Source of the DNA: Crystallibacter permensis
GTDB taxonomy: Bacteria > Actinomycetota > Actinomycetes > Actinomycetales > Micrococcaceae
DNA length: 64,000 nucleotides
Direction of reading: 5' to 3'
Assembly: GCF_025960875.1 (NCBI RefSeq)
Contig: NZ_JAODLR010000009.1
Span: forward strand, 107,509-171,508
In this document: positions 7,595 through 17,249 of the stretch, one piece after another
Layout: each line of letters begins with the position of its first letter
Numbering within the stretch: position 1 is the first letter of the stretch
Notes under the pieces: generated by a model
Database searches by the model: none
What the model was told of the DNA's origin: nothing
What the model saw: the letters and a program-made list of their open reading frames with translations, nothing else
Position numbers and translations under genes: made by a program

Positions 7595-9181
7595 GTGGAA
7601 GCCCTGGAAATCGCCCGCTGGCAATTCGGCGTCACCACCGTCTACCACTTCCTGATGGTGCCGTTGACCATCGGTCTCGGCCTGACGGTGGCCGTAATGC
7701 AGACGGCCTGGTACCGGACCGGCAAGGACCAGTACCTGCGGATGACCAAGTTCTGGGGCAAACTTTTCCTGATCAACTTTATTATGGGCGTGGCCACCGG
7801 CCTGGTGCAGGAATTCCAGTTCGGCATGGCGTGGAGTGAATACAGCCGCTTTGTCGGAGATGTCTTCGGTGCGCCGCTGGCGCTGGAATCGCTGCTGGCC
7901 TTCTTCGTCGAGTCGATCTTCCTGGGCCTGTGGATCTTCGGCTGGGGCCGGCTCCCTAAGGCCATTCACCTGCTGAGCATCTGGGCTGCATCGCTGGCTA
8001 CCATGGGCTCGGCCTACTTCATCCTCGCGGCCAACTCCTGGATGCAGCACCCGGTCGGCGTCGAAATGATCGATGGCCGCCCGGTCATGGTCGATATCTG
8101 GGCCGTACTCACTAACAACACGCTGCTGGTGGCTTACCCGCACACCCTTTTCGGAGCGTTCTCCGTGGCCGGCGGCTTCCTGCTCGGCATCAGCTGGTAC
8201 CACCTGTGGAAGCGCCGCCGTGACGAGATCGATACCGTGGGCCCCGACGGCAAGGTTATTGTTGGCTCCAAGCCTGCCATCGGCCGCGACGCCGCGGACC
8301 ATAAAGTATGGCTGCGCTCCCTGCGGATCGGCGCCGTCGTCGCTATGGTTTCGTTTGGCGGGGTCGCCCTGACCGGTGATCTGCAGTCCAAGCTCATGTT
8401 CGAACAGCAGCCAATGAAGATGGCTGCGGCCGAGGCGGCGTGCCATGACGGGACGGGATTTTCGATCCTCTCCGTCGGTGATCTTGGTTCCAATGACTGT
8501 GATGATCTGGTTGCGGTTGTCGAACTGCCGGGGTTGCTGTCCTTCCTGGCCAACGGCGATTTCACCACCGAAATCCGCGGGATCAATTCGCTCCTGCCCG
8601 AGTACCAGGAGAAATTCGGCACACACCTGCCGGACAACCCGATCTACGGCGAGCGCGCCGGAACTGAAATCGATTATGTCCCTGTCATGGAGGTTACCTA
8701 CTGGGGTTTCCGGATGATGATTACCTTCGGCATGCTGGCCGCTGGCGCCGCCCTGATTGCGCTGTGGATTGTCCGCAAGGGGACCGTGCCGCAGTCCAAG
8801 TGGCTGATGCGCCTGGCTGTGTTCGGGATCCTGGCCCCGTTCGGCGCCAACTCGGCCGGCTGGATCTTCACCGAAATGGGCCGCCAGCCCTTCGTCGTTG
8901 CACCCAACCCTGATCCGAACGGGATCGACAACGTCTTCATGTTCACGGCTGCCGCTGTCTCGCCGGGCGTCTCACTGGCCGAGCTGATCTTTTCGCTGGC
9001 GGCTTTCGCCTTGGTGTACGGCGTGCTGCTCGTGGTGGAAGTGAAATTGCTCTTCGCCTACTGCCGCGGCGGGGTGCCATCTGCCATGCCCGAACTGCTG
9101 CACGAGGACAAAGATGACGACGGCGACGAGGGCCCCGGCAGGCGGAAGGACGACGACGATGTGCTCGCCTTTGCTTACTGA
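7595..9181 (+). CDS. cydA: Cytochrome bd ubiquinol/menaquinol oxidase subunit I
   Basis: 528-residue membrane subunit that oxidises quinol and reduces oxygen at hemes b558, b595 and d. Visible ligands are His18 (WQFGVTTVYHF), the His in AYPHTLFGAF near 183, and the Met in YWGFRMMITF near 374; the GRQPFVV motif typical of CydA is also present. I chose GTG at 7595, about eight bases after GAAGGGG, which gives the usual short N-terminus; the frame is open back to 7565. It is the first gene of cydA-cydB-cydDC. The upstream repeat array suggests control by the divergent BlaI protein. The acidic Asp/Glu-rich C-terminal tail is a local peculiarity. Confidence 0.95.
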   Translation: MEALEIARWQFGVTTVYHFLMVPLTIGLGLTVAVMQTAWYRTGKDQYLRMTKFWGKLFLINFIMGVATGLVQEFQFGMAWSEYSRFVGDVFGAPLALESLLAFFVESIFLGLWIFGWGRLPKAIHLLSIWAASLATMGSAYFILAANSWMQHPVGVEMIDGRPVMVDIWAVLTNNTLLVAYPHTLFGAFSVAGGFLLGISWYHLWKRRRDEIDTVGPDGKVIVGSKPAIGRDAADHKVWLRSLRIGAVVAMVSFGGVALTGDLQSKLMFEQQPMKMAAAEAACHDGTGFSILSVGDLGSNDCDDLVAVVELPGLLSFLANGDFTTEIRGINSLLPEYQEKFGTHLPDNPIYGERAGTEIDYVPVMEVTYWGFRMMITFGMLAAGAALIALWIVRKGTVPQSKWLMRLAVFGILAPFGANSAGWIFTEMGRQPFVVAPNPDPNGIDNVFMFTAAAVSPGVSLAELIFSLAAFALVYGVLLVVEVKLLFAYCRGGVPSAMPELLHEDKDDDGDEGPGRRKDDDDVLAFAY

Positions 9182-9228
9182 GGACAACAGCCCGGCCGTA
9201 TCCGATCCGGACAGTCTGGAGAACTGAA

Positions 9229-10248
9229 ATGGAAACCCTGCCTACTCTCTGGTTCATCATCATTGCCTTCTTCTGGACCGGCTACCTGTTCCTGGAGGGC
9301 TTTGATCTGGGCGTCGGCATGCTCATGCGCGGTTTTGCCCGCAACAACACCGAGCGCCGGGTGCTGCTGAATACCGTGGGACCGGTCTGGGACGGTAACG
9401 AGGTCTGGCTGGTCACGGCAGGTGCCGCCACCTTCGCCGCTTTCCCGCACTGGTACGCTTCCCTGTTCTCGGCCCTGTATCTGCCGCTGGTCTTCGTGTT
9501 GCTCGCCTTGATCTTCCGTGCGGTTGCCTTCGAGTACCGCGGCAAGATGGACTCCGACCGCTGGCGCAACGCCTGGGACTGGGCGATTGTCCTTGGCTCC
9601 CTCGTGGCCGCCTTCGGCGTCGGAGCCATGCTGGCGCTGACCACCACAGGGCTGCCCCTGAACGAAAACGGGGACCGGGTGGGCGGCCCCTTTGCCTGGT
9701 TCAACGGCTATGCGGTCCTCGGCGGTCTGGCAGTTGTCTTCTTCTGCATTGTGCACGCGGCAGCGTTCCTGGCGCTGAAGACCGACGGCGACATCCGGAC
9801 CCGTGCCCGCAAGCTGTTGCTTCGCTGGCTGCCTGTCGCCCTGCTGCCGCTGGCGCTGTGGGCCGTCGCGGTAGTGGTGGCCGGCGGCAAATCCGTCACC
9901 TATGTGACCCTGCTGCTGGCCGTCCTCGGCGCCGCCTTCGCGTGGATGATGGCCCGGCGGGAACGGGACGGCTGGAGTTTCGGGGGCCTGGGTGTCTTCC
10001 TGCTGGCGGGCACCGCGACCATTTTCACCGCGGTGTTCCCGAACGTGCTGCCGTCCACCATCGACTCCGCCTACAACCTGACCGTCACCTCTGCATCCTC
10101 GTCGGATTACACGTTGGGAGTGATGAGCGTTATTGCCGCCTTCGGGATTCCGGCAGTACTGGTGTACCAGGGCTACACCTACTGGGTGTTCCGCAAGCGC
10201 GTCAGTGCCTCGTCGATCCCGGCTGCCCACGCCGTCGTCCCGCAGTGA
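9229..10248 (+). CDS. cydB: Cytochrome bd oxidase subunit II
   Basis: 339-residue multi-spanning subunit that stabilises the heme pair of the bd oxidase. The family N-terminal signature is present (TLWFIIIAFFWTGYLFLEGFD within the first 30 residues), followed by GPVWDGNEVWLV, the conserved periplasmic motif of CydB. ATG at 9229 has GGAG eight to nine bases upstream. It is 47 bases after cydA, and its stop overlaps the GTG start of cydDC by four bases. Confidence 0.95.
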   Translation: METLPTLWFIIIAFFWTGYLFLEGFDLGVGMLMRGFARNNTERRVLLNTVGPVWDGNEVWLVTAGAATFAAFPHWYASLFSALYLPLVFVLLALIFRAVAFEYRGKMDSDRWRNAWDWAIVLGSLVAAFGVGAMLALTTTGLPLNENGDRVGGPFAWFNGYAVLGGLAVVFFCIVHAAAFLALKTDGDIRTRARKLLLRWLPVALLPLALWAVAVVVAGGKSVTYVTLLLAVLGAAFAWMMARRERDGWSFGGLGVFLLAGTATIFTAVFPNVLPSTIDSAYNLTVTSASSSDYTLGVMSVIAAFGIPAVLVYQGYTYWVFRKRVSASSIPAAHAVVPQ

Positions 10249-13200
10249 AGCCTCTGCTTCCAGTCAGCGCCACGAGCAGGCGGGCGCTCTATCTGCTGGG
10301 CCTGCTGGCCGCGTGCAAGGCGCTCGGTCTCATTTTGCTGGCCGACGCCGTTGCCAGCGGAATTGCCGGATTGGCCGCCGGCAGCCTCGACTGGCAGCAC
10401 ATTATGGTGCTGGGAGCGGCCGGCGCTGTGCTGCGTTCGCTGGCCGTCTGGGCTCAGGAAACGGTGGCCCAACGCGCCGCTGCCGGCGTCAAGCAGGAGC
10501 TGCGCGCGGACCTGACCCGGCGGATTATCGACGACGGCGGGGCAAGCGCTGCGGCCGGCGCTGGGAACAGTACTGAAGCCGGCGCCGCAGACAGTAGCGC
10601 GGGCGTTGGCGCCGGGAGCGGCGCCCTGACCGTCCTGGTGACGCGCGGCCTGGATTCGCTGGATAACTACTACAGCAAGTACCTTCCCGCTTTGGTGACC
10701 TGCGCCGTCGTGCCTTTGCTGGTTGCTCTGCGCATTCTTGGTGCGGACTGGGTCAGTGCGCTGGTTGTAGTGCTGACCATCCCGCTGGTGCCGATTTTCA
10801 TGATTCTGATCGGCCAGCACACCGAGGACAAGGCCCAGGAAGCCGCCGCGGCGTTGGACCGGCTCTCGGACCACCTGCTGGAACTGGCCCGCGGGCTGCC
10901 GGTACTCGTTGGGCTCGGCCGTGCCGCTGCCCAGACGCGCGCGCTGAGCGACGTTGCCGCCGAGTACCGCAGCCGCACCCTGGCCACCCTGCGCGTCGCG
11001 TTCCTGTCTTCGCTGGCGCTGGAACTGATTGCCACCATTTCGGTGGCCGTCGTCGCGGTGTTCATCGGCGTGCGGTTGGTACACGGCGAGATGCCGCTCG
11101 AAGCCGGCCTGCTCGCCCTGATTCTGGCTCCCGAGTGCTACCAGCCGCTGCGCGATCTGGGCAGTGCGCACCATTCCAGCGAGGACGGACTCGAAGCGCT
11201 CAAACGCAGCAATGCGGTGCTCGGCTCGCCTGCGGGCCGGCCGCTGGTGTCCGCCGATGCGCAAGCGGGTTCGGGGGACATTTCCGTGTCGAACTTGAGC
11301 GTCCGCTACCCGGGGCGTGCGGAGGCGGTGGTCGATGGGCTGGACTTCGCCGTTCCTGCCGGCGGAATCGCGGCCCTGGCCGGCCCCAGCGGCTGCGGCA
11401 AAACCTCTGTCCTGGAGGTGCTGGCCGGTGTGCGGCGGGACGGGGCGGGTGCGGCGGTTGCCGGCTCCGTGGCAGGAGTCGGCGGGGACCAGATTGCCTG
11501 GATTCCGCAGCACCCGGTGCCGGCGGAGCTGACTGTGGCGGACGAGATCGCACTGTATGCCGGCCTGCCTGCCTCTCCCGCGGGGCGACAGGCTGCCGAG
11601 CGTGCGCTGTCACAGGTCAACGGGACCGCTCTGATCGACGCGGCCACCGGTGACCTCAGCCCGGGCGAACTGCGGCGGGTCGCCGTGGCCCGCGCCCTGG
11701 CCCGGGTAGACAACGTGCCCGGAGTGCGGTTGCTGCTGGCAGACGAACCGACCGCCCACGTCGACGCGACCAGTGCCCGTGCCATCGAAGACGCCCTGAA
11801 GCGGCTGCGCGGACGCATCACCATCGTGCTGGTGGCACACGATCCCGCCACCGCAAGACTTGCGGATCAGTTGATCGAGATCGGTGCCGGCGCCAGTCAT
11901 GCCTGGGGAGCCACACATCCGGCTCCGGCTTCGGCAGCCGGAGCGGAAGCCGAAGCAACTGTCGCCGTCCGGGGCGCCGTCGATGAGGGCGAGCCTGCAC
12001 AGCGGCCGTCCCTGTGGCGGAACCTGGCAATGCTGCGCCCCTGGAGTAGGCCCTTTGTTGCCGCGCTGCTCTTCGGGCTGGGCGCTACGCTGTTCGCGGT
12101 CTCGCTGAGCGGCCTGTCCGGCTGGCTCATCGTCTACGCCAGCGAGCAGCCGCCGATCCTGTATCTGATGACCTCCATAGTCGGGGTGCGGTTCTTCGGC
12201 CTGGGCCGTTCCGTGCTGCGCTATCACGAACGCCTGCGCCTGCATGATGCCGTCTTCCAAAGTACGGACCGGCTACGGACCCGCCTGTGGAACGGGCTGC
12301 TGCAGCGTCCGGCCGGCTGGCGGAAACTTGCCCGGGGCGGGGGAGCTCTGGAGCGGCTGATCGGCGACGTCGATGAATTGCGCGACATCGCCCCGCGCGC
12401 AGTGTTCGCGCCGCTGGTGGGAGTCTTGACCGCCGTGGCGTCGTGCGTGGCTACCGCGCTGCTGCTGCCGTCCGGCCTGGTGTGGCAGATACTGCTCGCC
12501 GTAGTCGGGATTCTTGTGGCGCCAACCCTGACCCGACTGGCCGACCGTTCTGCGCAGGCCGCGACGGTAGGCCTCAAGGGGGAGTCGCTGAACGCTTTTG
12601 CACGCCTGCTTGGTGCGGCCGCGGATCTGCGGGCCAACGCCGCGGAGGCATCGTTGCTGAAGCGGACCCAGGACCTGGATTCCAGAACGACGGCGGCGCT
12701 GCAGCATAGCGCGTGGGCGCAGGGACTCGGCCAGTGCCTGACGGTCCTGGCTTGTTCGCTCACCGCCCTGATGATGATCACCCAGTCTGCTGGAGCAGTG
12801 CCCGGAGCTGCCGCCGTCGTGATCTTGATGCAGTTGGCGCTGGTCGAGCCCTACACGGCAGTCAATACCGCCGTCCAGCAATGGGGCGCCTGGCGCGGGC
12901 TGGGGGAGCGGGTGCTGCCGGAACTGGGCACCGAGGACCTACCGGCCGGCAGCACCGAGGATTCCCAGGTGCGCGGGGAGTTCGCCTCGCTAAGCCTTGA
13001 GCAGATTGCGTACGCCTATCCCGGGCAGTCCCGTCCCGTTTTCAGCGGACTGGACCTCGAGCTGCGGCCGGGGCAGTGGCTGGCGGTGACCGGCCCATCC
13101 GGCAGCGGGAAGTCGACCCTGCTGGGCGTTCTGCTCGGGTTCCTTCAGCCGGAGCAGGGCCGGTATCTGGTGAACGGCCAGCCGGTGGAGTCCGCTACAC

Positions 13201-13655
13201 CGGGCGCCGGCAGAGGCATTGCCTGGACGCCGCAGGAGGCCCATTTGTTCAACTCGACCTTGCGCGCGAACCTGATGCTGGCGCGCAGCAAAGCCGATCC
13301 TCCATCGGAAGCCGAGCTGCTCAAGGCGATTGACGACGTCGGCCTTGGTAGCTTCGTGGCAGACCTGCCGGACGGACTTGATACCCGTATTGGGCCGAAC
13401 GGGCATTTCCTCTCCGGTGGTCAGCGCCAACGCGTCGCGGTGGCCCGTGCGGTGCTGACCCACGCGGAGGTGCTGCTGCTGGACGAGCCGACGGCGCATC
13501 TGGACCGTGAATCTGCGGTAGCGCTGCTGGCCGACCTCCGCACGGCGCTTGCGGGCAAGGCGGTAGTCATGGTCACCCACCGGCCTTCTGAGGCGGAGTT
13601 ATGCGAGCTGCGGCTGGAACTGGGTTCCCCGGCGCCGCTGCCTGCTTTAGCCTAA
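10245..13655 (+). CDS. cydDC: Fused CydD-CydC heterodimeric ABC exporter
   Basis: 1136-residue single polypeptide carrying both halves of the thiol/heme-linked ABC exporter needed to assemble cytochrome bd. First half: transmembrane domain, then an ABC domain with Walker A GPSGCGKTS near residue 380, a degenerate signature DLSPGELRRVAVARAL, and Walker B LLLADEPTAH. Second half: another transmembrane domain, then Walker A GPSGSGKST near 949, canonical signature LSGGQRQRVAVARAV and LLLDEPTAHLD. The GTG at 10245 overlaps the cydB stop (GTGA). The open frame extends back to 9858, but that part is the shadow of cydB. Residues near 95-125 form an Ala/Gly/Ser-rich insertion with little conservation. 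Confidence 0.93.
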   Translation: MKPLLPVSATSRRALYLLGLLAACKALGLILLADAVASGIAGLAAGSLDWQHIMVLGAAGAVLRSLAVWAQETVAQRAAAGVKQELRADLTRRIIDDGGASAAAGAGNSTEAGAADSSAGVGAGSGALTVLVTRGLDSLDNYYSKYLPALVTCAVVPLLVALRILGADWVSALVVVLTIPLVPIFMILIGQHTEDKAQEAAAALDRLSDHLLELARGLPVLVGLGRAAAQTRALSDVAAEYRSRTLATLRVAFLSSLALELIATISVAVVAVFIGVRLVHGEMPLEAGLLALILAPECYQPLRDLGSAHHSSEDGLEALKRSNAVLGSPAGRPLVSADAQAGSGDISVSNLSVRYPGRAEAVVDGLDFAVPAGGIAALAGPSGCGKTSVLEVLAGVRRDGAGAAVAGSVAGVGGDQIAWIPQHPVPAELTVADEIALYAGLPASPAGRQAAERALSQVNGTALIDAATGDLSPGELRRVAVARALARVDNVPGVRLLLADEPTAHVDATSARAIEDALKRLRGRITIVLVAHDPATARLADQLIEIGAGASHAWGATHPAPASAAGAEAEATVAVRGAVDEGEPAQRPSLWRNLAMLRPWSRPFVAALLFGLGATLFAVSLSGLSGWLIVYASEQPPILYLMTSIVGVRFFGLGRSVLRYHERLRLHDAVFQSTDRLRTRLWNGLLQRPAGWRKLARGGGALERLIGDVDELRDIAPRAVFAPLVGVLTAVASCVATALLLPSGLVWQILLAVVGILVAPTLTRLADRSAQAATVGLKGESLNAFARLLGAAADLRANAAEASLLKRTQDLDSRTTAALQHSAWAQGLGQCLTVLACSLTALMMITQSAGAVPGAAAVVILMQLALVEPYTAVNTAVQQWGAWRGLGERVLPELGTEDLPAGSTEDSQVRGEFASLSLEQIAYAYPGQSRPVFSGLDLELRPGQWLAVTGPSGSGKSTLLGVLLGFLQPEQGRYLVNGQPVESATPGAGRGIAWTPQEAHLFNSTLRANLMLARSKADPPSEAELLKAIDDVGLGSFVADLPDGLDTRIGPNGHFLSGGQRQRVAVARAVLTHAEVLLLDEPTAHLDRESAVALLADLRTALAGKAVVMVTHRPSEAELCELRLELGSPAPLPALA

Positions 13656-13659
13656 TGGC

Positions 13660-14646
13660 ATGAGCAGCTCGGCGCTTCCTGACTACCTCGACGCACGCCT
13701 GGACTGGCGACCCATGACACCCGCCGACATCGACAACTGGCACGCTTTGATCCGGCGTATGGCCGAAGTGGACAAACCCGTATGGGTGGAAACGCGCGTG
13801 GACCTTGCAGAGGCCTTTGAATCGCCGGCGAACGATCCGGCCGTGACCACCCTGATAGGGACCGATGCCGACGGGACTGCCCGCGCCGTGGGCACGGTCA
13901 AGGCCAACGCCGGTTCGGCCACCGGGCACACGTGGGGCGGTGTGGACCCGCAGTGGCGACAGCGCGGGATCGGGCGGGCGGTCTACCGATGGCAGGAAGA
14001 ATGCCAGCGCCGTCGGTTCCTGGATGCCGGCATAAGCGGCGGAGTCCTGCGCACGTATACGGAGGAGCGGGATTTGGCGCACAACGCGCTGATGGGGACC
14101 GTTGGCGCGAAGGTTGTCCGCTATTTCACGGAGATGACCCGTTCGCTTGCTGATCCGATACCGGAGCTGGCGCTGCCGGATGGATTTGTGTTCGCCACGC
14201 TCAATCCTGACCAGAGCGAAGCGGTACGGCTCGCCCACAATGAGGCCTTTGCCGACCATTGGGGCAGCGAGCCAAAGGACGAGCAGAAATGGAAGTTTGT
14301 GGTGAGCCACCCGCAGCTCAAGCCTGAATGGAGCATGTCCATCATCGAGACTGCTACCGGGGAAACTGTGGCGTACCAGTTAGCCAGTTTTGATCCTGAC
14401 TACAGCCTCCAAGCCGGGCATGACGAAGGGTTCACTGACCTGCTCGGTGTTCGGCGGGCCTGGCGCGGCCGGAAATTTGCGCCTGCCCTCTTAGCCGAAG
14501 CCATGCGTCGATTCAAGGCCGGGGGCATGGAGAACGCCGGGCTGGGCGTAGACACCGAAAATCCGAGCGGCGCCCTGGGCCTTTACAGCCGGATGGGCTA
14601 CTCGCCAACCAAGAGAGATCTGGCGTACGAGAAGCAGCTCACCTGA
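13660..14646 (+). CDS. GNAT family N-acetyltransferase, two tandem domains
   Basis: 328-residue protein with two GNAT folds. The first (about 15-145) has the acetyl-CoA-binding pattern WRQRGIGRAVYRW. The second (about 165-325) has RAWRGRKFAPALLAEAM and ends with a typical NPSGALGLYSRMGY. Tandem GNAT proteins act on varied amines; the substrate is not predictable here. It starts four bases after the cydDC stop, so it may be read through from the cyd operon, though nothing else links it to cytochrome bd. Confidence 0.8.
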   Translation: MSSSALPDYLDARLDWRPMTPADIDNWHALIRRMAEVDKPVWVETRVDLAEAFESPANDPAVTTLIGTDADGTARAVGTVKANAGSATGHTWGGVDPQWRQRGIGRAVYRWQEECQRRRFLDAGISGGVLRTYTEERDLAHNALMGTVGAKVVRYFTEMTRSLADPIPELALPDGFVFATLNPDQSEAVRLAHNEAFADHWGSEPKDEQKWKFVVSHPQLKPEWSMSIIETATGETVAYQLASFDPDYSLQAGHDEGFTDLLGVRRAWRGRKFAPALLAEAMRRFKAGGMENAGLGVDTENPSGALGLYSRMGYSPTKRDLAYEKQLT

Positions 14647-14714
14647 CATGGTTGAACTGGATTGATGTGATTTGCCTTCGTATAAGTTGCCTGATGGAAG
14701 CGTCGGTTCCTGAG

Positions 14715-15233
14715 TCAGCCGTTGACGTCGTTCAAGTGGTGGAGTACATCATGGAGGAAGTATGCTCCCAGGCTGGTTACCGTGAATACGGAGCCGTTAC
14801 TGCGCAGGCCCTGGCGCTCCCACTGATCGACTGCGACGGCGTCGAAGGCTGCTGCAACGGACCGCGCAGCGCCTTCAAGCTCTTGTGAGACCTCACGCGG
14901 ATCCTGCCGGGCATAGTCGTTCTCAATCGCGGCAGCATCCTGGTCCCAATCAGCGAAGCTTGGATTGTCGAGCGACAGCATTAGGGCTAAGCGATCTTCG
15001 AAGACTCTGCAGACATCGCGGACATGGGCTCCGTACTCGAGACCCGACCACACCGACTCGTTGCCGCGCTCAGCAACCTGCGGACGGGCAAGCACAGATT
15101 GCCAACGCGGGATGCTTTCCCGGACAGCAGGACCTACTTGATCCGGCGTGAAGCCCGTGGGGTCAAAGCCACAGTCCGGGCATGGCCGCTCGGTAACCCA
15201 GGTCCAGTCTTTTGTGTCAGGAATGATCGCCAT
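14715..15233 (-). CDS. DinB family protein
   Basis: 172-residue protein that begins with a cysteine pair in TERPCPDCGFDPTGF, continues with a four-helix-bundle-like region (ESIPRWQSVLARP, VRDVCRVFEDRLALML) and ends with a His-rich HDVLHHLNDV, which supplies the third metal-binding His of DinB/YfiT proteins. Such proteins are thiol-dependent S-transferases or metal-binding bundles; in actinobacteria several use mycothiol. The start is ATG at 15233 and no strong ribosome binding site is visible. Convergent with the GNAT gene. Confidence 0.75.
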   Translation of the reverse strand: MAIIPDTKDWTWVTERPCPDCGFDPTGFTPDQVGPAVRESIPRWQSVLARPQVAERGNESVWSGLEYGAHVRDVCRVFEDRLALMLSLDNPSFADWDQDAAAIENDYARQDPREVSQELEGAARSVAAAFDAVAVDQWERQGLRSNGSVFTVTSLGAYFLHDVLHHLNDVNG

Positions 15234-15468
15234 GCGGCCAGTCTATCCAGCTGGCCCTGGTGCGGCGCCGTCTGGTAGGGACAAGGTGGCGATGACCTGT
15301 ACCAAGCCCTACTTCTGCATCCCACTGAAGTCGAGTTGGCCAAGAGAGCCGGACGGGATCGGCCTGCTGGACGCTGCTGACATGGCGGGCTACGCGGGTG
15401 CCAACATCCTATGAACAGGTCCTGAATAAGCATTGTGTGCTCCATCACCTCACGATAGGATCGAATGT

Positions 15469-17226
15469 ATGTTCGAGTCAATCGTTCCAGCAGAGATGGG
15501 ACCGGTGAACCCGGTTCCCGGTGATCCGGGTGCTGGGCTGGTCCGCGCCGTGATTCTGGAACTGGCGGACATGGACCAGGACGTCTCCGAAGGCGTGCGG
15601 ATTGACCGGATCACCGCACTGGAGGAACTTAAGGCCGCCGCGGCTGCCGCGCAGGCACGCGAGACGGAGGCGTTTGTTGCCTCCCGCCGGGAAACCCGCG
15701 CTGCGGCCGGGGTCGCGGCGGAGAAGCGGGGCCGGGGCCTGGCGAAGGAGATCGGCCTGGCACGCCAGGACTCGCCCAACCGGGGCGGCAAGCACCTGGG
15801 TTTGGCTACGACGCTGATCAGGGAAATGCCGCACACGTATGCGGCGTTGGCGGAGGGCCGGTTGAACGAGTGGCGGGCGACCATCCTGGTCCGCGAAACC
15901 GCGTGCCTGAGCGTGGAAGACCGCGCCCGCATCGATAAGGAATTGTGTGCGGATCCGAAGACGTTGCGCGGCTGCGGGGACAAACGGATCGGGGCGATGG
16001 CGAAGCAGGCCGCGCTGCGGCTGGATCCGCACTCGGTGGTCCGGCGGGCCGCGAAAGCCGAAACCGAACGCCATGTGTCCTGCCGTCCGGCGCCGGACAC
16101 TATGGCCCAGGTGAGCTGCCTTGTGCCGGTCGTGCAGGGTGTGGCCGTCCTCGCGGCCCTGGTGAAGGAGGCCGACCGGTTGAAGGCGCAGGGCGATGAA
16201 CGTGGCCGGGGCCAGCTGATGGCCGATATCCTCGTCGAACGCGTCACCGGCCAGCCGGCGGAGAATCCCGCAAAAATTGAAGTCCAGCTGGTTATGACCG
16301 ACCGCACTCTGTTCCAGGGCGATTCCGAGCCGGCTCATCTGGCCGGGTACGGCATCGTCCCCGCGCAATGGGCCCGCGACCTCCTCCGCACCGACAACAC
16401 CAACAACGGGGACGGGAGCGGTGACAACGACGCCTCCGTCGTCGGTAATCCGATACATGGTGCGGTCGGGGAAGATGAAGTCGTCGCCGGCGCAGCGGAT
16501 GCCGGCAACGGGGACGGCGCTACGGGTTCCGGTCCGCCGGGCACAGTCGAACCGGTACCGGTCACCGATGCAGGTTCCGACACCGGAAACACTGAAACCG
16601 GTACGGCAACCGGGCCGCCGGGTTCGGAGCGAAGAGCTTCCGGCGATTCGGAAGATGTGGAAGTGTGGGTGCGCCGGCTTTACACCGCGCCGGGCACCGG
16701 GCAGTTGCTGGGAATGGATTCGCGGGCGCGGTTGATGCCGGCCGGGATGCAGCGCATGCTCCAGGCACGGGACCAGCTTTGCCGCACTCCGTGGTGCGAC
16801 GCGCCGATCCGCCACCACGACCACGTCGTGCCCTGGCGTGACGCCGGGGCGACCAGCGAGGTCAATGGGCAAGGGCTTTGTGAAGCGTGTAACCTGGCGA
16901 AGGAATCTGAAGGCTGGCACGCCCAAAGGATCCCCGGACCGCGGCACACCGTCGAAACGACCACCCCGACCGGACACACCTACCAATCCACCGCACCACC
17001 ACTGCCCGGCACACCATCGGAGATCAATGCCGGCGAGAAGCGGAGGCCGACGCTGAATCCACAGTTGGAAGGGCTGCCGCCTGAAGTGGAATCGATGCCT
17101 GTTCCCCAGGAAGCCCCACTTCTGGAGGCAGTGGAAGAGCTAGCCGCCGAGGAACCGCGCCCAACGCCCGTACGATATCCCGCTATCACCGGACGGATTG
17201 ATTTCATCTATTACCGCGCGGCGTGA
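15469..17226 (+). CDS. DUF222 / HNH endonuclease domain protein (13E12 repeat family)
   Basis: 585-residue protein with an N-terminal helical DUF222 domain (about 20-290), a low-complexity Gly/Asp/Asn/Thr-rich linker (about 305-395), an HNH nuclease domain near 437-480 with CRTPWCDAPIRHHDHVVPW and GLCEACNLAKE, and a Pro/Glu-rich tail. The two CxxC/CxxxC pairs look zinc-binding and HHDHV supplies the catalytic His. These proteins occur in many copies per Arthrobacter genome; function is unproven. ATG at 15469 has AGGA eight bases upstream. A second relative lies at the right edge of the window. Confidence 0.85.
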   Translation: MFESIVPAEMGPVNPVPGDPGAGLVRAVILELADMDQDVSEGVRIDRITALEELKAAAAAAQARETEAFVASRRETRAAAGVAAEKRGRGLAKEIGLARQDSPNRGGKHLGLATTLIREMPHTYAALAEGRLNEWRATILVRETACLSVEDRARIDKELCADPKTLRGCGDKRIGAMAKQAALRLDPHSVVRRAAKAETERHVSCRPAPDTMAQVSCLVPVVQGVAVLAALVKEADRLKAQGDERGRGQLMADILVERVTGQPAENPAKIEVQLVMTDRTLFQGDSEPAHLAGYGIVPAQWARDLLRTDNTNNGDGSGDNDASVVGNPIHGAVGEDEVVAGAADAGNGDGATGSGPPGTVEPVPVTDAGSDTGNTETGTATGPPGSERRASGDSEDVEVWVRRLYTAPGTGQLLGMDSRARLMPAGMQRMLQARDQLCRTPWCDAPIRHHDHVVPWRDAGATSEVNGQGLCEACNLAKESEGWHAQRIPGPRHTVETTTPTGHTYQSTAPPLPGTPSEINAGEKRRPTLNPQLEGLPPEVESMPVPQEAPLLEAVEELAAEEPRPTPVRYPAITGRIDFIYYRAA

Positions 17227-17249
17227 CCGGCAAAGGGCCGAAGGGCGCG

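Noticed and set aside
9858..10244. N-terminal extension of cydDC
   Set aside because: Overlaps cydB in another frame; the GTG at 10245 inside the cydB stop is the coupled start.
14652..14888. Small open frame 3' of the GNAT gene
   Set aside because: Antisense of the 3' part of the DinB gene with no ribosome binding site.
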